This document shows, one piece after another, positions 19,302 to 28,976 of a DNA stretch of 64,000 nucleotides. A program made the position numbers and the translations under genes. The notes beneath the pieces were generated by a model, which did not search any database, was not told the DNA's origin, and saw nothing but the letters and a program-made list of their open reading frames with translations. Each line of letters opens with the position of its first letter. Position 1 is the first letter of the stretch. The stretch is taken from the NCBI RefSeq assembly GCF_000316625.1, contig NC_019676.1:331501-395500 (forward strand), written 5' to 3'. This stretch comes from Nostoc sp. PCC 7107 (GTDB lineage: Bacteria; Cyanobacteriota; Cyanobacteriia; Cyanobacteriales; Nostocaceae).

Positions 19302-20621
19302 TTAGTACCAAAAAAATCGAGCAATACTAAAGATACTTGCGCTCAGAACTGCACTTAATGGAACCGTAATTAACCATGCAGCTGCGATCGCTTGCAGAGT
19401 TTGGAGTTTAATTGAGTTCAAGCTTTGCACCATCCCAATCCCTACTACACCCCCAACAAGTGCGTGAGAGGTAGAAACAGGTAAACCTAACCGAGAAGCT
19501 AGGAGAATGGTAGTAGCGGTTGCAAGTTCTGCACAAAATCCACTACTGGGTTGCAAAGCAATGATGTTTTCGCCAATGGTAGCAATGACGTTTTTTCCCC
19601 AAATCGCTAAACCTGTAACAATCCCTGCGCCACCGACAACCAGAATCCACAAAGGAATATCAATACCATTTATCGGTACATTACCAGTTGTGTTGATATA
19701 AACGATCGCCGCTAAGGGTGCGATCGCATTTCCTACATCATTAGAACCATGTGCAAAAGCCACAAAGCAAGCACTCAGTAGCTGGAATCTACCGAATAAT
19801 TTTTCGACGGGATTAGGGAGTATTGAATGCTGAGTCATGTATTCTTCCTCTGCACCCCTGCACCCCTGCATTTCCAGTTGTCGCCAACTAATTAAAGTCA
19901 GTCCGACTGCTGCTAATGCACCTGTGAATAAGGGAATATCGTAAGCAGGTAGATCAATACCAACTTTTTCGATCAAATAGTTAGTCAGAGGTTGCGTTAG
20001 CGAAGGTAGGACAATTACACCAAATACACCCACCAAAACCGCACTCAACCAAGGAATCCACTCTCTTAGCTGGGTGACTTGATTTGGTTGATCTAAAATC
20101 CAGCACTTGATTTGGCTGTAAAACAACGCAGCAATACTACCGCTAATTATTGGTGTGACAATCCAGCCGATGGTAATCATCCCAATTGATGACCAATCGA
20201 TTGCACCTATACCCATTGCTACAGCACTAAATCCGGCGATCGCACCAACCACTGCATGAGACGATGACACAGGTAAACCTTTGGCAGTGGCAATTTGCAA
20301 CCATACACCGCAAGATATTAATACTGTCACCATTCCCGTAACCAATAATTGAGGTGTAGCCGCAAATAAGCTAGGATTAGCAACTTTTGTGGCTAATGTT
20401 TCTGAAACTTCATGCCCAAACAAGACAGCGCCAGTAAACTCTAAAACTCCAGCAATGATGATTGCTTGTTTGAGAGTCACAGCTTTGGAACCAACAGATG
20501 TTCCCATTGCGTTGGCAACATCATTGGCACCAAGATTACAGGCAAAGTAAAAAGCTAGGATAGCAACTATAACTAATGTCATGGGCATGAATTGGGGTAG
20601 ATGAATAGGAACTAGGAACAA
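19302..20621 (-). CDS. Inorganic phosphate transporter, PiT family
   Basis: 439-residue permease of the Pit/PHO-4 type. Both halves carry the family signature: FYFACNLGANDVANAMGTSVG near the N-terminus and CFVAFAHGSNDVGNAIAPLA in the second half, with matching GLPVSSSHAVVGAIAGF and GLPVSTSHALVGGVVGI motifs. Roughly ten membrane helices in an inverted-repeat layout. The central cytoplasmic linker contains an expansion (about residues 249-268) coded by a GCACCCCT tandem repeat and a CTCAGCA-type word, unlike normal Pit linkers. Translation may begin at Met12 or Met14, since the first residues are poorly conserved in type. Confidence 0.93.
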   Translation of the reverse strand: MFLVPIHLPQFMPMTLVIVAILAFYFACNLGANDVANAMGTSVGSKAVTLKQAIIIAGVLEFTGAVLFGHEVSETLATKVANPSLFAATPQLLVTGMVTVLISCGVWLQIATAKGLPVSSSHAVVGAIAGFSAVAMGIGAIDWSSIGMITIGWIVTPIISGSIAALFYSQIKCWILDQPNQVTQLREWIPWLSAVLVGVFGVIVLPSLTQPLTNYLIEKVGIDLPAYDIPLFTGALAAVGLTLISWRQLEMQGCRGAEEEYMTQHSILPNPVEKLFGRFQLLSACFVAFAHGSNDVGNAIAPLAAIVYINTTGNVPINGIDIPLWILVVGGAGIVTGLAIWGKNVIATIGENIIALQPSSGFCAELATATTILLASRLGLPVSTSHALVGGVVGIGMVQSLNSIKLQTLQAIAAAWLITVPLSAVLSASIFSIARFFWY

Positions 20622-20735
20622 TTAGGCAATGTACGTGTTCATCATGAATATCTCTCCTCAGTTTGACTCCCATTGTGGGAGTCAATGACAAAATTAGCTA
20701 TAAGTATTTTCTACGAGTTACCTTCTTTGCCCGGA

Positions 20736-21782
20736 TCAAGGATAGATTAATATTTTGTATGTATCGGCAGAAGGGGCGATCGCTTGTTCTACGGCGGCTG
20801 GTAAATCTTTTAGCTGATAGCGATCGCTAATTAAGGCTGGTACGTCAATCCGCCGATTAAATACAATATCAGCCGATAACGCCTGAAGACGGTAGGAAGA
20901 ACTGTAACTACCCATCAAATCAATTTCTCGGCGGTAAAGAATATTCGGATTGATAGGAATTTCTAATTCATCGGGAAACTCAGCGAAAAACAGTATTTTC
21001 CCCCCTTTACGGGTGCAGTCTAGTGCTTGAAAGAACGCTTTTTCACTAGGCACAGCCAGTAAGGTCACATCCACTCCTAGTCCATCGGTGAGGGCTTGAA
21101 TTTTTGCAGTTAAATCGGGATCACGAGCATCAAAAGCTGCTTCTGCACCGACATTCAAGGCTTTTTCAATTCTAGAGGGTAGTAAATCAGTGGCGATCGC
21201 TTTTGCCCCAAAATACTTCACCAACATCACAAACATTAACCCAATGGGGCCTGCTCCTGTAACTAATACAGTTTGTCCAGGGGCAATTTGGGCTTTTTTC
21301 ACCGCCTTGAGACAGCAATTAGTTGGTTCAACAAAACTCGCTTCTTCAAAACTAATATCATCGGGGATGGGAATTAATCCGCCATTCTGCACAATATGTC
21401 CTGGGACTTTCACATACTCCGCAAAACCCCCACCACTAGCGTTAAACCCAGCTGTGGTAGAGATATTTTTGTAGACATTGCACATCGAGAAATTTTCATT
21501 TAAACAGTAAGCGCAACGCATACATGGTATGTGGTGCATCACCGCTACCCGTTGTCCTACTTGCCAACCCCTGACTTCCGAACCTACTGCGGCTATTTTT
21601 CCCGCAGTTTCATGGCCAAATATGCGCGGTGGTTCATACAGTGGATAACGAATTTTTTTTATATCTGACTGACACAACCCTACTACTTGTACCTGCACTA
21701 GCACTTCATCTGCTTCTAGGGTGGGTACGGGGATTTCTTCGTAGGAAAGTTTATTTACGCCTCTAAATACCTGTGCTTTCAC
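20736..21782 (-). CDS. Zinc-dependent alcohol dehydrogenase, MDR family
   Basis: 348 residues. The catalytic zinc site is Cys37 in GLCQSD with His59-Glu60 in IFGHETAGK; the structural zinc cysteines are in CMRCAYCLNENFSMC. The NAD-binding motif is VTGAGPIGLMFVML. Overall layout resembles sorbitol/threonine dehydrogenase-like members, so a polyol or secondary alcohol substrate is plausible but not shown. It lies alone between the Pit permease and the PIN/HTH pair, with gaps of about 115 and 58 bp, all on the minus strand. Confidence 0.88.
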   Translation of the reverse strand: MKAQVFRGVNKLSYEEIPVPTLEADEVLVQVQVVGLCQSDIKKIRYPLYEPPRIFGHETAGKIAAVGSEVRGWQVGQRVAVMHHIPCMRCAYCLNENFSMCNVYKNISTTAGFNASGGGFAEYVKVPGHIVQNGGLIPIPDDISFEEASFVEPTNCCLKAVKKAQIAPGQTVLVTGAGPIGLMFVMLVKYFGAKAIATDLLPSRIEKALNVGAEAAFDARDPDLTAKIQALTDGLGVDVTLLAVPSEKAFFQALDCTRKGGKILFFAEFPDELEIPINPNILYRREIDLMGSYSSSYRLQALSADIVFNRRIDVPALISDRYQLKDLPAAVEQAIAPSADTYKILIYP

Positions 21783-21840
21783 GTTGATTTTTTTTCATCG
21801 CTCAACGATCTTAGATGTAACATTAGCTGTCAACGTTGAG

Positions 21841-22680
21841 CTATAAACTTTCGGATTTTTGCTTTCCCGGTTTTGATATTTCTTGCTCTAAGCTTTGAGC
21901 AAAGATTTGGAATGCTTCAATATCAGCCGATGAGAGGTATCCACCAATCCCTCCATTCTCACATCTGAGAATTTCACCTCGGTTGTCTTTAGAAGTAATT
22001 GTTAAAATTTTTTGGTTACACCAAAGCCTATACCGTTTACCTTCTAAGCATCTACCACCCTCTTTTGCTGGTCTGCCTAGCTGATCTAAAGCTTTCTTGG
22101 CTATTTGCAAAATGCTATTGCCATACTCATAGCAGCGAATAGCTCTAGCAAAGTTCGGTACTTGATTATTTTTTTCTAGCTTGTTCAACAATTGGGCAAC
22201 ACTGACTGGTGGATTTTCTAAATCTTCAGATTGCTGCTGAATGACTTGAAACATTTTTTCTGGAAAATGTTCATCAAGGTAAACCAAAAAATCATCAGGA
22301 TGCCAAGCTTCAATACCCCAAGGAGCTAGAGCCTCTACGGGAAAGTCTTTTAAGTTAGAAGTAACTATGACATCTGCGTTAGCAACTATAGCAGCTGCGA
22401 CAACATGGCGATCGCCAGGATCATTTGTCATTGCCGCTACTAAATGCGATGGTAGAAGTACCATCGCTTCTGGAAAATTTTTCTTGAGTTCCTCCTGAAA
22501 ACGTACTGCCTTAGCATCTGTCATTCTTCCTTTCTTTACAAGGTTGCGAGTGGCACCTTCTAAAATTTCTTGTGAAAAATAGATTTGGTAGATTTCTGCC
22601 TCAACAGCACGCAGTAAGGTATCACACAAAGGCATGGGGTAGATGACACAAGAATCCAAAACAACGGAGAGAGATTTCAT
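21841..22680 (-). CDS. PIN-domain protein (probable toxin of a TA pair)
   Basis: 279 residues. The N-terminal half is a PIN domain: Asp9 in VVLDSCVIYP, a middle acidic region, DPGDRHVVAAAI with the second and third acidic residues, and ADVIVTSNLKDFP. PIN toxins are metal-dependent RNases. The C-terminal 130 residues are an extra domain not typical of VapC (GRPAKEGGRCLEGKRYRLWC, SSADIEAFQIFAQSLEQEIS). The gene starts 2 bp after the stop of the HTH gene, so the two are translationally coupled, partner first as in toxin-antitoxin operons. Activity is inferred from family. Confidence 0.8.
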   Translation of the reverse strand: MKSLSVVLDSCVIYPMPLCDTLLRAVEAEIYQIYFSQEILEGATRNLVKKGRMTDAKAVRFQEELKKNFPEAMVLLPSHLVAAMTNDPGDRHVVAAAIVANADVIVTSNLKDFPVEALAPWGIEAWHPDDFLVYLDEHFPEKMFQVIQQQSEDLENPPVSVAQLLNKLEKNNQVPNFARAIRCYEYGNSILQIAKKALDQLGRPAKEGGRCLEGKRYRLWCNQKILTITSKDNRGEILRCENGGIGGYLSSADIEAFQIFAQSLEQEISKPGKQKSESL

Positions 22681-22682
22681 TT

Positions 22683-23168
22683 TTATTGGTCTATTTCGCT
22701 ACTCTGTTCATCATAAAATCCCTCTTCTTGCAAAAATTGAGTTAGTTGTTTTAAGCCTTTCCTACGCTTAACATCCCTTTGCTGTTTATAGTTCATCAAA
22801 TCCTCAAAACGAACACGTCTATGTGTTCCTACTCTAATGTAAGGAATTTGCTCCTGATCTAATAACTTGATCAAATGAGGACGAGATACGTTTAGAAAGT
22901 CTGCTGCTTGTTGTGTAGTCAGTTCTTGCTCCTGAATTGCTATTGATACTACTTTGCCTAATGCCATTGCATGAACAACTTGACGCAACACCTGATAGAT
23001 TGAATCTGGAATCGTAATTGCTTCGCCAGTTGCTCCTAATAATTGTGGTTGAACACCTTCACGCTTGAGAATACGTTCCAGTTGCTGGATAGATTTAGTT
23101 TCTTGTTCTGGAGCCATCACTGACTCTAAAGGCTGATTTTGCTTAGGTATGGTAGCCATTTTGGTCAT
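22683..23168 (-). CDS. Excisionase-type HTH protein (probable antitoxin partner)
   Basis: 161 residues. A MerR/excisionase-like helix-turn-helix occupies about residues 97-145 (ELTTQQAADFLNVSRPHLIK, then the wing IPYIRVGTHRRVRFEDLM). The N-terminal 60 residues are hydrophilic, without a known domain. Its position directly before the PIN gene with a 2-bp gap suggests that it neutralises the PIN protein and represses the operon. The ATG at 23168 is preceded by another possible Met at residue 4. Confidence 0.8.
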   Translation of the reverse strand: MTKMATIPKQNQPLESVMAPEQETKSIQQLERILKREGVQPQLLGATGEAITIPDSIYQVLRQVVHAMALGKVVSIAIQEQELTTQQAADFLNVSRPHLIKLLDQEQIPYIRVGTHRRVRFEDLMNYKQQRDVKRRKGLKQLTQFLQEEGFYDEQSSEIDQ

Positions 23169-23259
23169 CTTTGATGTGTTTCTAGATATTACTATAATAT
23201 AGTTTTAAATTACATAAACGCAATATCCGAAATAAATATTAGTGGTAAAAGAGAGACAA

Positions 23260-23769
23260 TCACATTTGAAATGATGCTGTTAAAGCTACCGCCAGAGCAT
23301 CTGCGGCATCGTCTGGTTTGGGAATAGTCTCTAAATTCAACTCTCGCGCTACAGCTGCTTGGACATCAGATTTATCTGCATTGCCATATCCAGTCAGGGC
23401 TTGTTTAATTTGTGCTGGAGTAAATTCTAGATATGGTAGGCGATGTTGTCCCAAAACTAACATCAATACGCCTCTGGCTTGTGCCACAAGAATAGTACTT
23501 GACATACGATAAAAGAACAGCTTTTCGATCGCAACTAAGTCTGGTTGTAATTCCTGAATCAGGGTGTGCAAATCGTCAAACAAGGTACACAGGCGCTGAC
23601 CCATTTCTGCATCTGCTGAGGTTCTAATTACCCCAAAGTCCACCATATCTACCGTTGTGTCCTGTATCTTGCTAGGGCTTTGTTTGCAAGTAATTGCGCC
23701 AAATCCTAAAATGGCTAATCCAGGATCAAAACCTAAAATTCGTTTTTCCATTAAACTAACTTTGACCAA
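23260..23769 (-). CDS. ruvC: Holliday junction resolvase RuvC
   Basis: 169 residues as drawn; the family begins close to the ILGFDPG strand, so Met7 (23751) is the likely start, giving 163. Catalytic acidic residues are visible: Asp in LGFDPG, Glu in LVAIEKLFF, and the paired Asp in [25 protein letters not shown] is the conserved DNA-binding segment. RuvC cleaves Holliday junctions after RuvAB migration. It is monocistronic here, 90 bp from the HTH/PIN pair. A MITE-like element lies upstream. Confidence 0.95.
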   Translation of the reverse strand: MVKVSLMEKRILGFDPGLAILGFGAITCKQSPSKIQDTTVDMVDFGVIRTSADAEMGQRLCTLFDDLHTLIQELQPDLVAIEKLFFYRMSSTILVAQARGVLMLVLGQHRLPYLEFTPAQIKQALTGYGNADKSDVQAAVARELNLETIPKPDDAADALAVALTASFQM

Positions 23770-23792
23770 GCCAGGGTATTGTTTTACTGAGC

Positions 23793-23934
23793 AGAACTTA
23801 CGTAAAAAGGTTATTTGTTGAGACTGGGGTATTAAAGGTTAAGGATATAGGGTTATCAGGGTTTTGCTCACTTACATCCCACACCCCTATAACCCTTGTC
23901 CAGACTGGCAACTTTGATGACTTATTGTAAGTCT
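23793..23934. mobile_element. MITE-like element, AGGACTTACG family, copy 2
   Basis: Ends AGAACTTACG and GTAAGTCT. It shares AGGTTAT-x-TGTTGAGACTG and CACCCCTATA-x-CCCTTGTC with the copy at 27267-27381, and GTTTTGCTCA-x-TTACA with the copy at 13870-13992. It lies between the divergent ruvC and yvcK-like genes, so one or both promoters sit in or beside it. Confidence 0.6.
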
Positions 23935-24034
23935 CAAAGCATTTAAATATTTAATAATGACACACTTGGTGTTAAAACCAGGTAGTGTAGATGTTCTTTT
24001 ATTCATTAGTTTGTAGCACTGCTTTAAATCAGGT

Positions 24035-25405
24035 ATGTCAATTGGTTTTCTCAGACAAGCCCTCAACGCCCTGCAACAGCAGTCGCGCAGCCGCACATCT
24101 CACCGGGTTAACCAGTGGTTTAAGTGGTTATCTCCAGGACTCTCAGTCAAACGCTGGTTACTTATCAGCGTTGGTGGTGTATTTTTGGCAAGTTTGGGGT
24201 TAGCTATATGGGTGAAGTTGACCCCAATTTTTTGGCTGTTGGAATTGTTGAGGGGTTTTCTGGGAGTCATTACCAACATCTTACCCAACTATATCAGCGG
24301 CCCTTTGGTACTGCTGGGCGGCTTACTTTTGCTGTTGTGGGGACAAACCCGCACTGTTGGCTCAATTACTCAGGCGTTTCAAAAAGAAGGTGAAGCAGAA
24401 CTAATAGATGTTCTGTTAGCCCATCGGCGCTTGTACCGTGGGCCAAAAATTGTAGTCATTGGCGGTGGTACAGGACTTTCAACTTTGCTACGGGGACTGA
24501 AAACTTATAGTGCTAATATTAGTGCGATCGTCACTGTCGCTGATGATGGCGGATCTTCTGGGCGGTTGCGTCAAGAATTTGGTGTGCTACCTCCCGGAGA
24601 TATTCGCAATTGTTTAGCAGCATTAGCAGATGAGGAAAAGCTATTAACTGAATTATTCCAATATCGCTTTCGGGCTGGCGATGGTTTGACTGGTCACAGC
24701 TTTGGCAATTTGTTTTTAACTGCTATGAGTGATATTACTGGCGATTTGGAACGGGCTGTGGCGGCTAGTTCCAAAGTATTAGCAGTGCGGGGACAAGTTT
24801 TGCCAGCAACTCTGAGCGATGTTCGCTTGTGGGCAGAATTAGCAGATGGCCGCCGGATAGATGGGGAATCGAGCATTCCCAAAGCTGGTGGTAAAATAGT
24901 TAAAATTGGCTGCACACCAGCTAATCCACCAGCCTTACCCGCAGCAATTAAAGCAATCAAAGATGCTGACTATATTATTATTGGGCCGGGTAGCCTTTAT
25001 ACCAGCTTGATTCCTAATTTACTAGTACCAGAAATTGCGAATGCGATCGCCGCCACCAAAGCCCCCCGCATCTACGTCTGCAATATTATGACCCAACCAG
25101 GAGAAACTGAAGGATATACTGTTGCTGACCATATCAGAGCAATTGATGCTGCTTGTGGTCAAAGACGGTTATTTGATGCTGTATTGGTACACAAAAAATC
25201 ACCTTCTCCCCAGTCAATCATTCGCTATGCCCAACAAAATTCTCATCCGGTTTTCTTAGATAGAGAAGATGTATCGTTATTAGGGCGACGGGTTGTTTTA
25301 GCTAATGTATTATATGAAGATGAAACTGGTGTTGTACGTCACAATCCCCAAAAACTAGCTAAAGTGTTGTTGCGGTGGTACAGTGGCACACATCATGGAA
25401 AATGA
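24035..25405 (+). CDS. YvcK/CofD-like gluconeogenesis factor
   Basis: 456 residues. The N-terminal 110 residues contain two membrane segments ([20 protein letters not shown] and [17 protein letters not shown]), then a CofD/YvcK domain from about residue 135: [49 protein letters not shown] and [18 protein letters not shown]. YvcK proteins bind UDP-sugars and are needed for growth on gluconeogenic carbon and for cell-shape control in other bacteria. The N-terminal membrane part is usual in cyanobacterial members. tsaE follows 63 bp downstream on the same strand. Confidence 0.9.
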   Translation: MSIGFLRQALNALQQQSRSRTSHRVNQWFKWLSPGLSVKRWLLISVGGVFLASLGLAIWVKLTPIFWLLELLRGFLGVITNILPNYISGPLVLLGGLLLLLWGQTRTVGSITQAFQKEGEAELIDVLLAHRRLYRGPKIVVIGGGTGLSTLLRGLKTYSANISAIVTVADDGGSSGRLRQEFGVLPPGDIRNCLAALADEEKLLTELFQYRFRAGDGLTGHSFGNLFLTAMSDITGDLERAVAASSKVLAVRGQVLPATLSDVRLWAELADGRRIDGESSIPKAGGKIVKIGCTPANPPALPAAIKAIKDADYIIIGPGSLYTSLIPNLLVPEIANAIAATKAPRIYVCNIMTQPGETEGYTVADHIRAIDAACGQRRLFDAVLVHKKSPSPQSIIRYAQQNSHPVFLDREDVSLLGRRVVLANVLYEDETGVVRHNPQKLAKVLLRWYSGTHHGK

Positions 25406-25468
25406 TAATTAGTCCCAAGTTAATAGTCAAAAATCCATAGTGAGTAAATAATTGACTATTGAGCAATA

Positions 25469-25918
25469 ATGAAAATTTTTCTTGCAGATGTACAAGCAAC
25501 CCTAGATTTGGGCATAAAACTAGGTCAAACTTTGACTCCAGGTAGCGTTATTTTGCTAGAAGGAGACTTAGGCGCTGGTAAAACTACACTGGTGCAAGGC
25601 ATTGGTCAAGGTTTAGGAATTACAGAATCAATTGTCAGTCCGACTTTTACTTTGATTAATGAATACACTCAAGGACGCATACCTCTTTACCACTTGGACT
25701 TATATCGCTTAGAAGCACGAGAAGTTGCCGCTTTAAATTTAGAAAGCTATTGGGAAGCTAGTGAAATAGAACCAGGAATTGTAGCGATAGAGTGGGCTCA
25801 AAGAATGCCTTACCAGCCAGATATTTATCTGCGTCTGCGATTAACAAATGGAGACAATGGTAATCGTCAGGCCGAGATCATACCACTGCATTGCAATATC
25901 AACGAATTATTTGGTTGA
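25469..25918 (+). CDS. tsaE: tRNA threonylcarbamoyladenosine biosynthesis ATPase TsaE
   Basis: 149 residues. The Walker A motif LEGDLGAGKTTLVQGI lies at about 31-45, followed by SPTFTLINEYTQGRIPLYHLDLYRL, the family signature, and VAIEWAQRMP (Walker B-like). TsaE works with TsaD and TsaB to make t6A at position 37 of ANN-decoding tRNAs. Length and motif order are normal. The following 1.35 kb has no confident gene. Confidence 0.95.
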   Translation: MKIFLADVQATLDLGIKLGQTLTPGSVILLEGDLGAGKTTLVQGIGQGLGITESIVSPTFTLINEYTQGRIPLYHLDLYRLEAREVAALNLESYWEASEIEPGIVAIEWAQRMPYQPDIYLRLRLTNGDNGNRQAEIIPLHCNINELFG

Positions 25919-27266
25919 TAGTATACAGTTTTTCAAGTGCGATCGCTTTACCCACTGACTGAGATGCTGTGTAAACTGGCGATCGCTATAGGATTCGACT
26001 CTTACCTGATTAATACTTTAACTATCCGCATCACTAACTGTACAAGTTGGTATTATGGGTAGGCAGAAGTTGTGTAGATTATCCCACCCAAAAGAAGTGT
26101 GAGCGACAAAACTTGCCGCTCAAAATTCATACTTCATTGCTGTAGGTTGAGAGGATTTTCTGGATGTGGTTCCATTAACTGAACTACAAGGACTAGTGTC
26201 CTAACCAAATCAGCCTCGCATTTTGATGACACTACAAAATTTTGCCGATAGCCGAGGGCGGATAATACACTCGTTCTATCTACCACTACCGCGTTCATCG
26301 AAGAAATTGACTAACATTACTGCCTTCATTATTCAAAAATCAATGAAATACTTTGCAATAGGAATTTGGCCTTGATTGACATTTACTAGCTACTGCGTTT
26401 AGCTAAGTTGGGCGTATGCTCGCAGATAATATTGCTGTAGATGTCGGTAATATTTAGTCAAAGCTTTTGAATGAAACAATCCTTTGGAGAGTGACATCTA
26501 GCAAATTGCCAGATTTTTTGAGTGCAGGCACTCAAGGTAAATTACATTCAAATTAGAAATGACTTTAATTTTTTGTCTAGGGAATCATCTTTCTGAGAAG
26601 GCTCATGTACAGATGACTTTCATTTAGCCAGTAAATACTGGTACATTTGTTTGATATACTTGTATTCTGTTTTCCTTTGTACCTTCCTTTGATTAACTCA
26701 GTAAATTGTTTCTTTTAGTGTGTTTAATTGGATGCTAGTTTTTTAGTTCTAACTCCGTTTGCATTGCTGCTGCTGGCTTTTAAAGCAGCAACTGGATAGA
26801 AAAAATCAATCAGCCGTGTAAAAAATAGGTTTTAAGATCGTCCAAATTAACTGCATATAAAATTTATATATGTATAAAACTGAGTTTTCACAGAAATTTG
26901 CCCGTTTACTTAACCCTATTAATTCTCTTCATTTTTTAGCTGAAAAATCCGGATAGTTAAACACAAAAGACTAGTTGAGAAAGGTTAAAAGATTGACGAT
27001 CACCATCGTCATCGTGTCATCTATCCATTGACTTAGTATTCCCAAGTTAAAACGAGGATCTGCAATTAAAAAGTAATTAATGATCAAATTATGAGATAAA
27101 GTAATTTAAATAAGTATTTTTAAAAGAAAATCTTATATTCACACTGATAACTCTTGATAAAGCCTAAATATTTTTAACCAAGTAACATAGTATTTATACG
27201 ATTTTAATTCGTATAAACACTCAATTTTTCTCTTCAAAATCTCAATGCTAGTATTTATACGTAATC
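25919..27266. other. 1.35-kb stretch without a confident gene
   Basis: A 54-codon minus-strand frame (26298-26134) starts MNAVVVDRTSVLSALGYRQN in a locally GC-richer block; it may be a real small protein or a degraded fragment, and I cannot assign it. A hairpin TTGCTGC/GCAGCAA lies near 26763-26792. The rest is AT-rich and unassigned. Confidence 0.35.
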
Positions 27267-27381
27267 AGGACTTACGCACCCAGGTTATGTGTTGAGACTG
27301 AGTTTAAGGGGTAAGAGTAAACATTAACACCCCTATACCCTTGTCTCAACCCTTGATTTTTCGTTTTCTTATGTAAGTCCT
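27267..27381. mobile_element. MITE-like element, AGGACTTACG family, copy 3
   Basis: The cleanest copy: AGGACTTACG at the left and GTAAGTCCT at the right form the terminal inverted repeat. The inside carries GGGGTAAG ... CACCCCTATACCC, able to pair. 115 bp, no coding capacity. It lies 28 bp past the stop codon of the minus-strand pyrC-like gene. Confidence 0.65.
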
Positions 27382-27409
27382 ACTAAAGTAGGGCAGTTGA
27401 GTTCGGTAG

Positions 27410-28732
27410 TCATGACAAAAAATTTAAAGCTTGACCGCGCACGTCAGTATTGACCTGATTATGTTCATAAACAACCTGTCCCCCAACAATCGTAGTTACA
27501 GGCCAACCGGTGAGGTTCCAACCTTCAAAGGGACTCCAACCACATTTAGTTAACAATTCTTCGCGGCGAACTGGGCGGTAAGCATCCAAGTCTACTAATA
27601 CTAAATCAGCATCGTAACCAGGGGAGATCGCTCCTTTGTTGGGAATCCGATATGCTTGTGCCACAGCCTGCGACATCCAGTGAGCAACTTGAGCTACAGT
27701 ACATTTGCCCTCCATTGCCGCAGTTAACATCAAAGGTAAAGAAGTCTCAACCCCCGGCATACCTGAAGGCGTATTGGGATATTCTTGGGCTTTTTCTGCC
27801 AAGGTATGGGGTGCGTGGTCTGTGGCGATAAAATCAATCACACCATCACGTAAAGCTTGCCAGAGAACTTGATTATCGTGGGGCGATCGCAATGGTGGAT
27901 TCATCTGGGCTAAAGTGCCAATATCTTGATAGGCACTGGTATTTAATAACAAATGCTGTGGTGTCACCTCAGCCGTTACCCAACTGGGCTTATCTTGACG
28001 CAACAACTCTGCTTCTTCGGCTGTGGAAAGATGTAAGATATGTAGCCGACGCTGATATTTTTTAGCAAGATTTAAGGCTTTTTGTGTGGCTAAAAGGGCA
28101 GCTTGATTATCTTGAATTTGGGAGTGAATTGCTGGGTCATGAATGCCAGCAAATTCTTGTCGCCTTTGGTTAATGCGTTCTTGGTCTTCGGCATGAACGG
28201 CAATTAAGCGATTTCCCTGAGCAAAAATAGCTTCTAAGACTGCATCTTGGTCAACAAGTAGCTGACCGTGCATCGACCCCATAAAAATCTTAATGCCGCA
28301 TGTCGGCTGGGCTGTGAGTAAATCTGGCAGTATCTCTGCCGTTGCCCCAATAAAAAAGCCATAATTCACTACAGATTTACTAGCAGCACGTTGGAGTTTG
28401 TCATCTAATGCTGCTTGGGTAGTAGTCAGAGGGCGGGTATTGGGCATTTCTAAAAACGAAGTGACACCACCTTTAGCACAGGCACAACTGGCGGTAAACA
28501 AGTCTTCTTTATGTTCTAGTCCTGGTTCACGAAAATGGACTTGCGGATCGATAACGCCTGGCAACAAAGTTAACCCTTGTGCGTCAATTTCTCTGGTTGC
28601 AATGGTAGCAGCAATCTCTGGTGCCACTTCCATGATAAGGCGATCGCGTGTGAGTACGTCCCCAACCATGAATTCACCATTGGGTAGAACAATGCGAACG
28701 TGGCGAATTAATAAACTTTGTGAAGATAACAT
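27410..28732 (-). CDS. pyrC: Dihydroorotase (class I, PyrC type)
   Basis: 440-residue amidohydrolase expected to close carbamoyl aspartate to dihydroorotate in pyrimidine synthesis. The metal-site region reads DPQVHFREPG: His66 is present but the first His of the usual HxH pair is Gln64. Other ligands look intact (IAVHAEDQ, LHILHLST, FIATDHAPHT), as are the substrate residues EMPNTRP. The C-terminal DADLVLVDLD strand is normal. The Gln form may mark a cyanobacterial subgroup or a member with altered metal use; allantoinase or hydantoinase activity is less likely given EMPNT. Confidence 0.85.
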   Translation of the reverse strand: MLSSQSLLIRHVRIVLPNGEFMVGDVLTRDRLIMEVAPEIAATIATREIDAQGLTLLPGVIDPQVHFREPGLEHKEDLFTASCACAKGGVTSFLEMPNTRPLTTTQAALDDKLQRAASKSVVNYGFFIGATAEILPDLLTAQPTCGIKIFMGSMHGQLLVDQDAVLEAIFAQGNRLIAVHAEDQERINQRRQEFAGIHDPAIHSQIQDNQAALLATQKALNLAKKYQRRLHILHLSTAEEAELLRQDKPSWVTAEVTPQHLLLNTSAYQDIGTLAQMNPPLRSPHDNQVLWQALRDGVIDFIATDHAPHTLAEKAQEYPNTPSGMPGVETSLPLMLTAAMEGKCTVAQVAHWMSQAVAQAYRIPNKGAISPGYDADLVLVDLDAYRPVRREELLTKCGWSPFEGWNLTGWPVTTIVGGQVVYEHNQVNTDVRGQALNFLS

Positions 28733-28976
28733 GGAGTTAAAAATAATTACTCAAGGAGTTATGTGTTACTGAGAACTCTGATTTTAGGGTAAACTCTGTG
28801 GCGTTTTTGATGTTTAATTTTTGCAGCTGATTAAAAAAAAGTTTATTTTTAACTTATGAATCTGTCTGTGAAGATGTTACAACCAGCGTAGAAAACCTAA
28901 TTCTCCCGTTAAAATTTACAAATAGAGTCTCCTTGAGCTAGTTAATTCCTACACTTTTCCTTACTTCAGTACTTTC

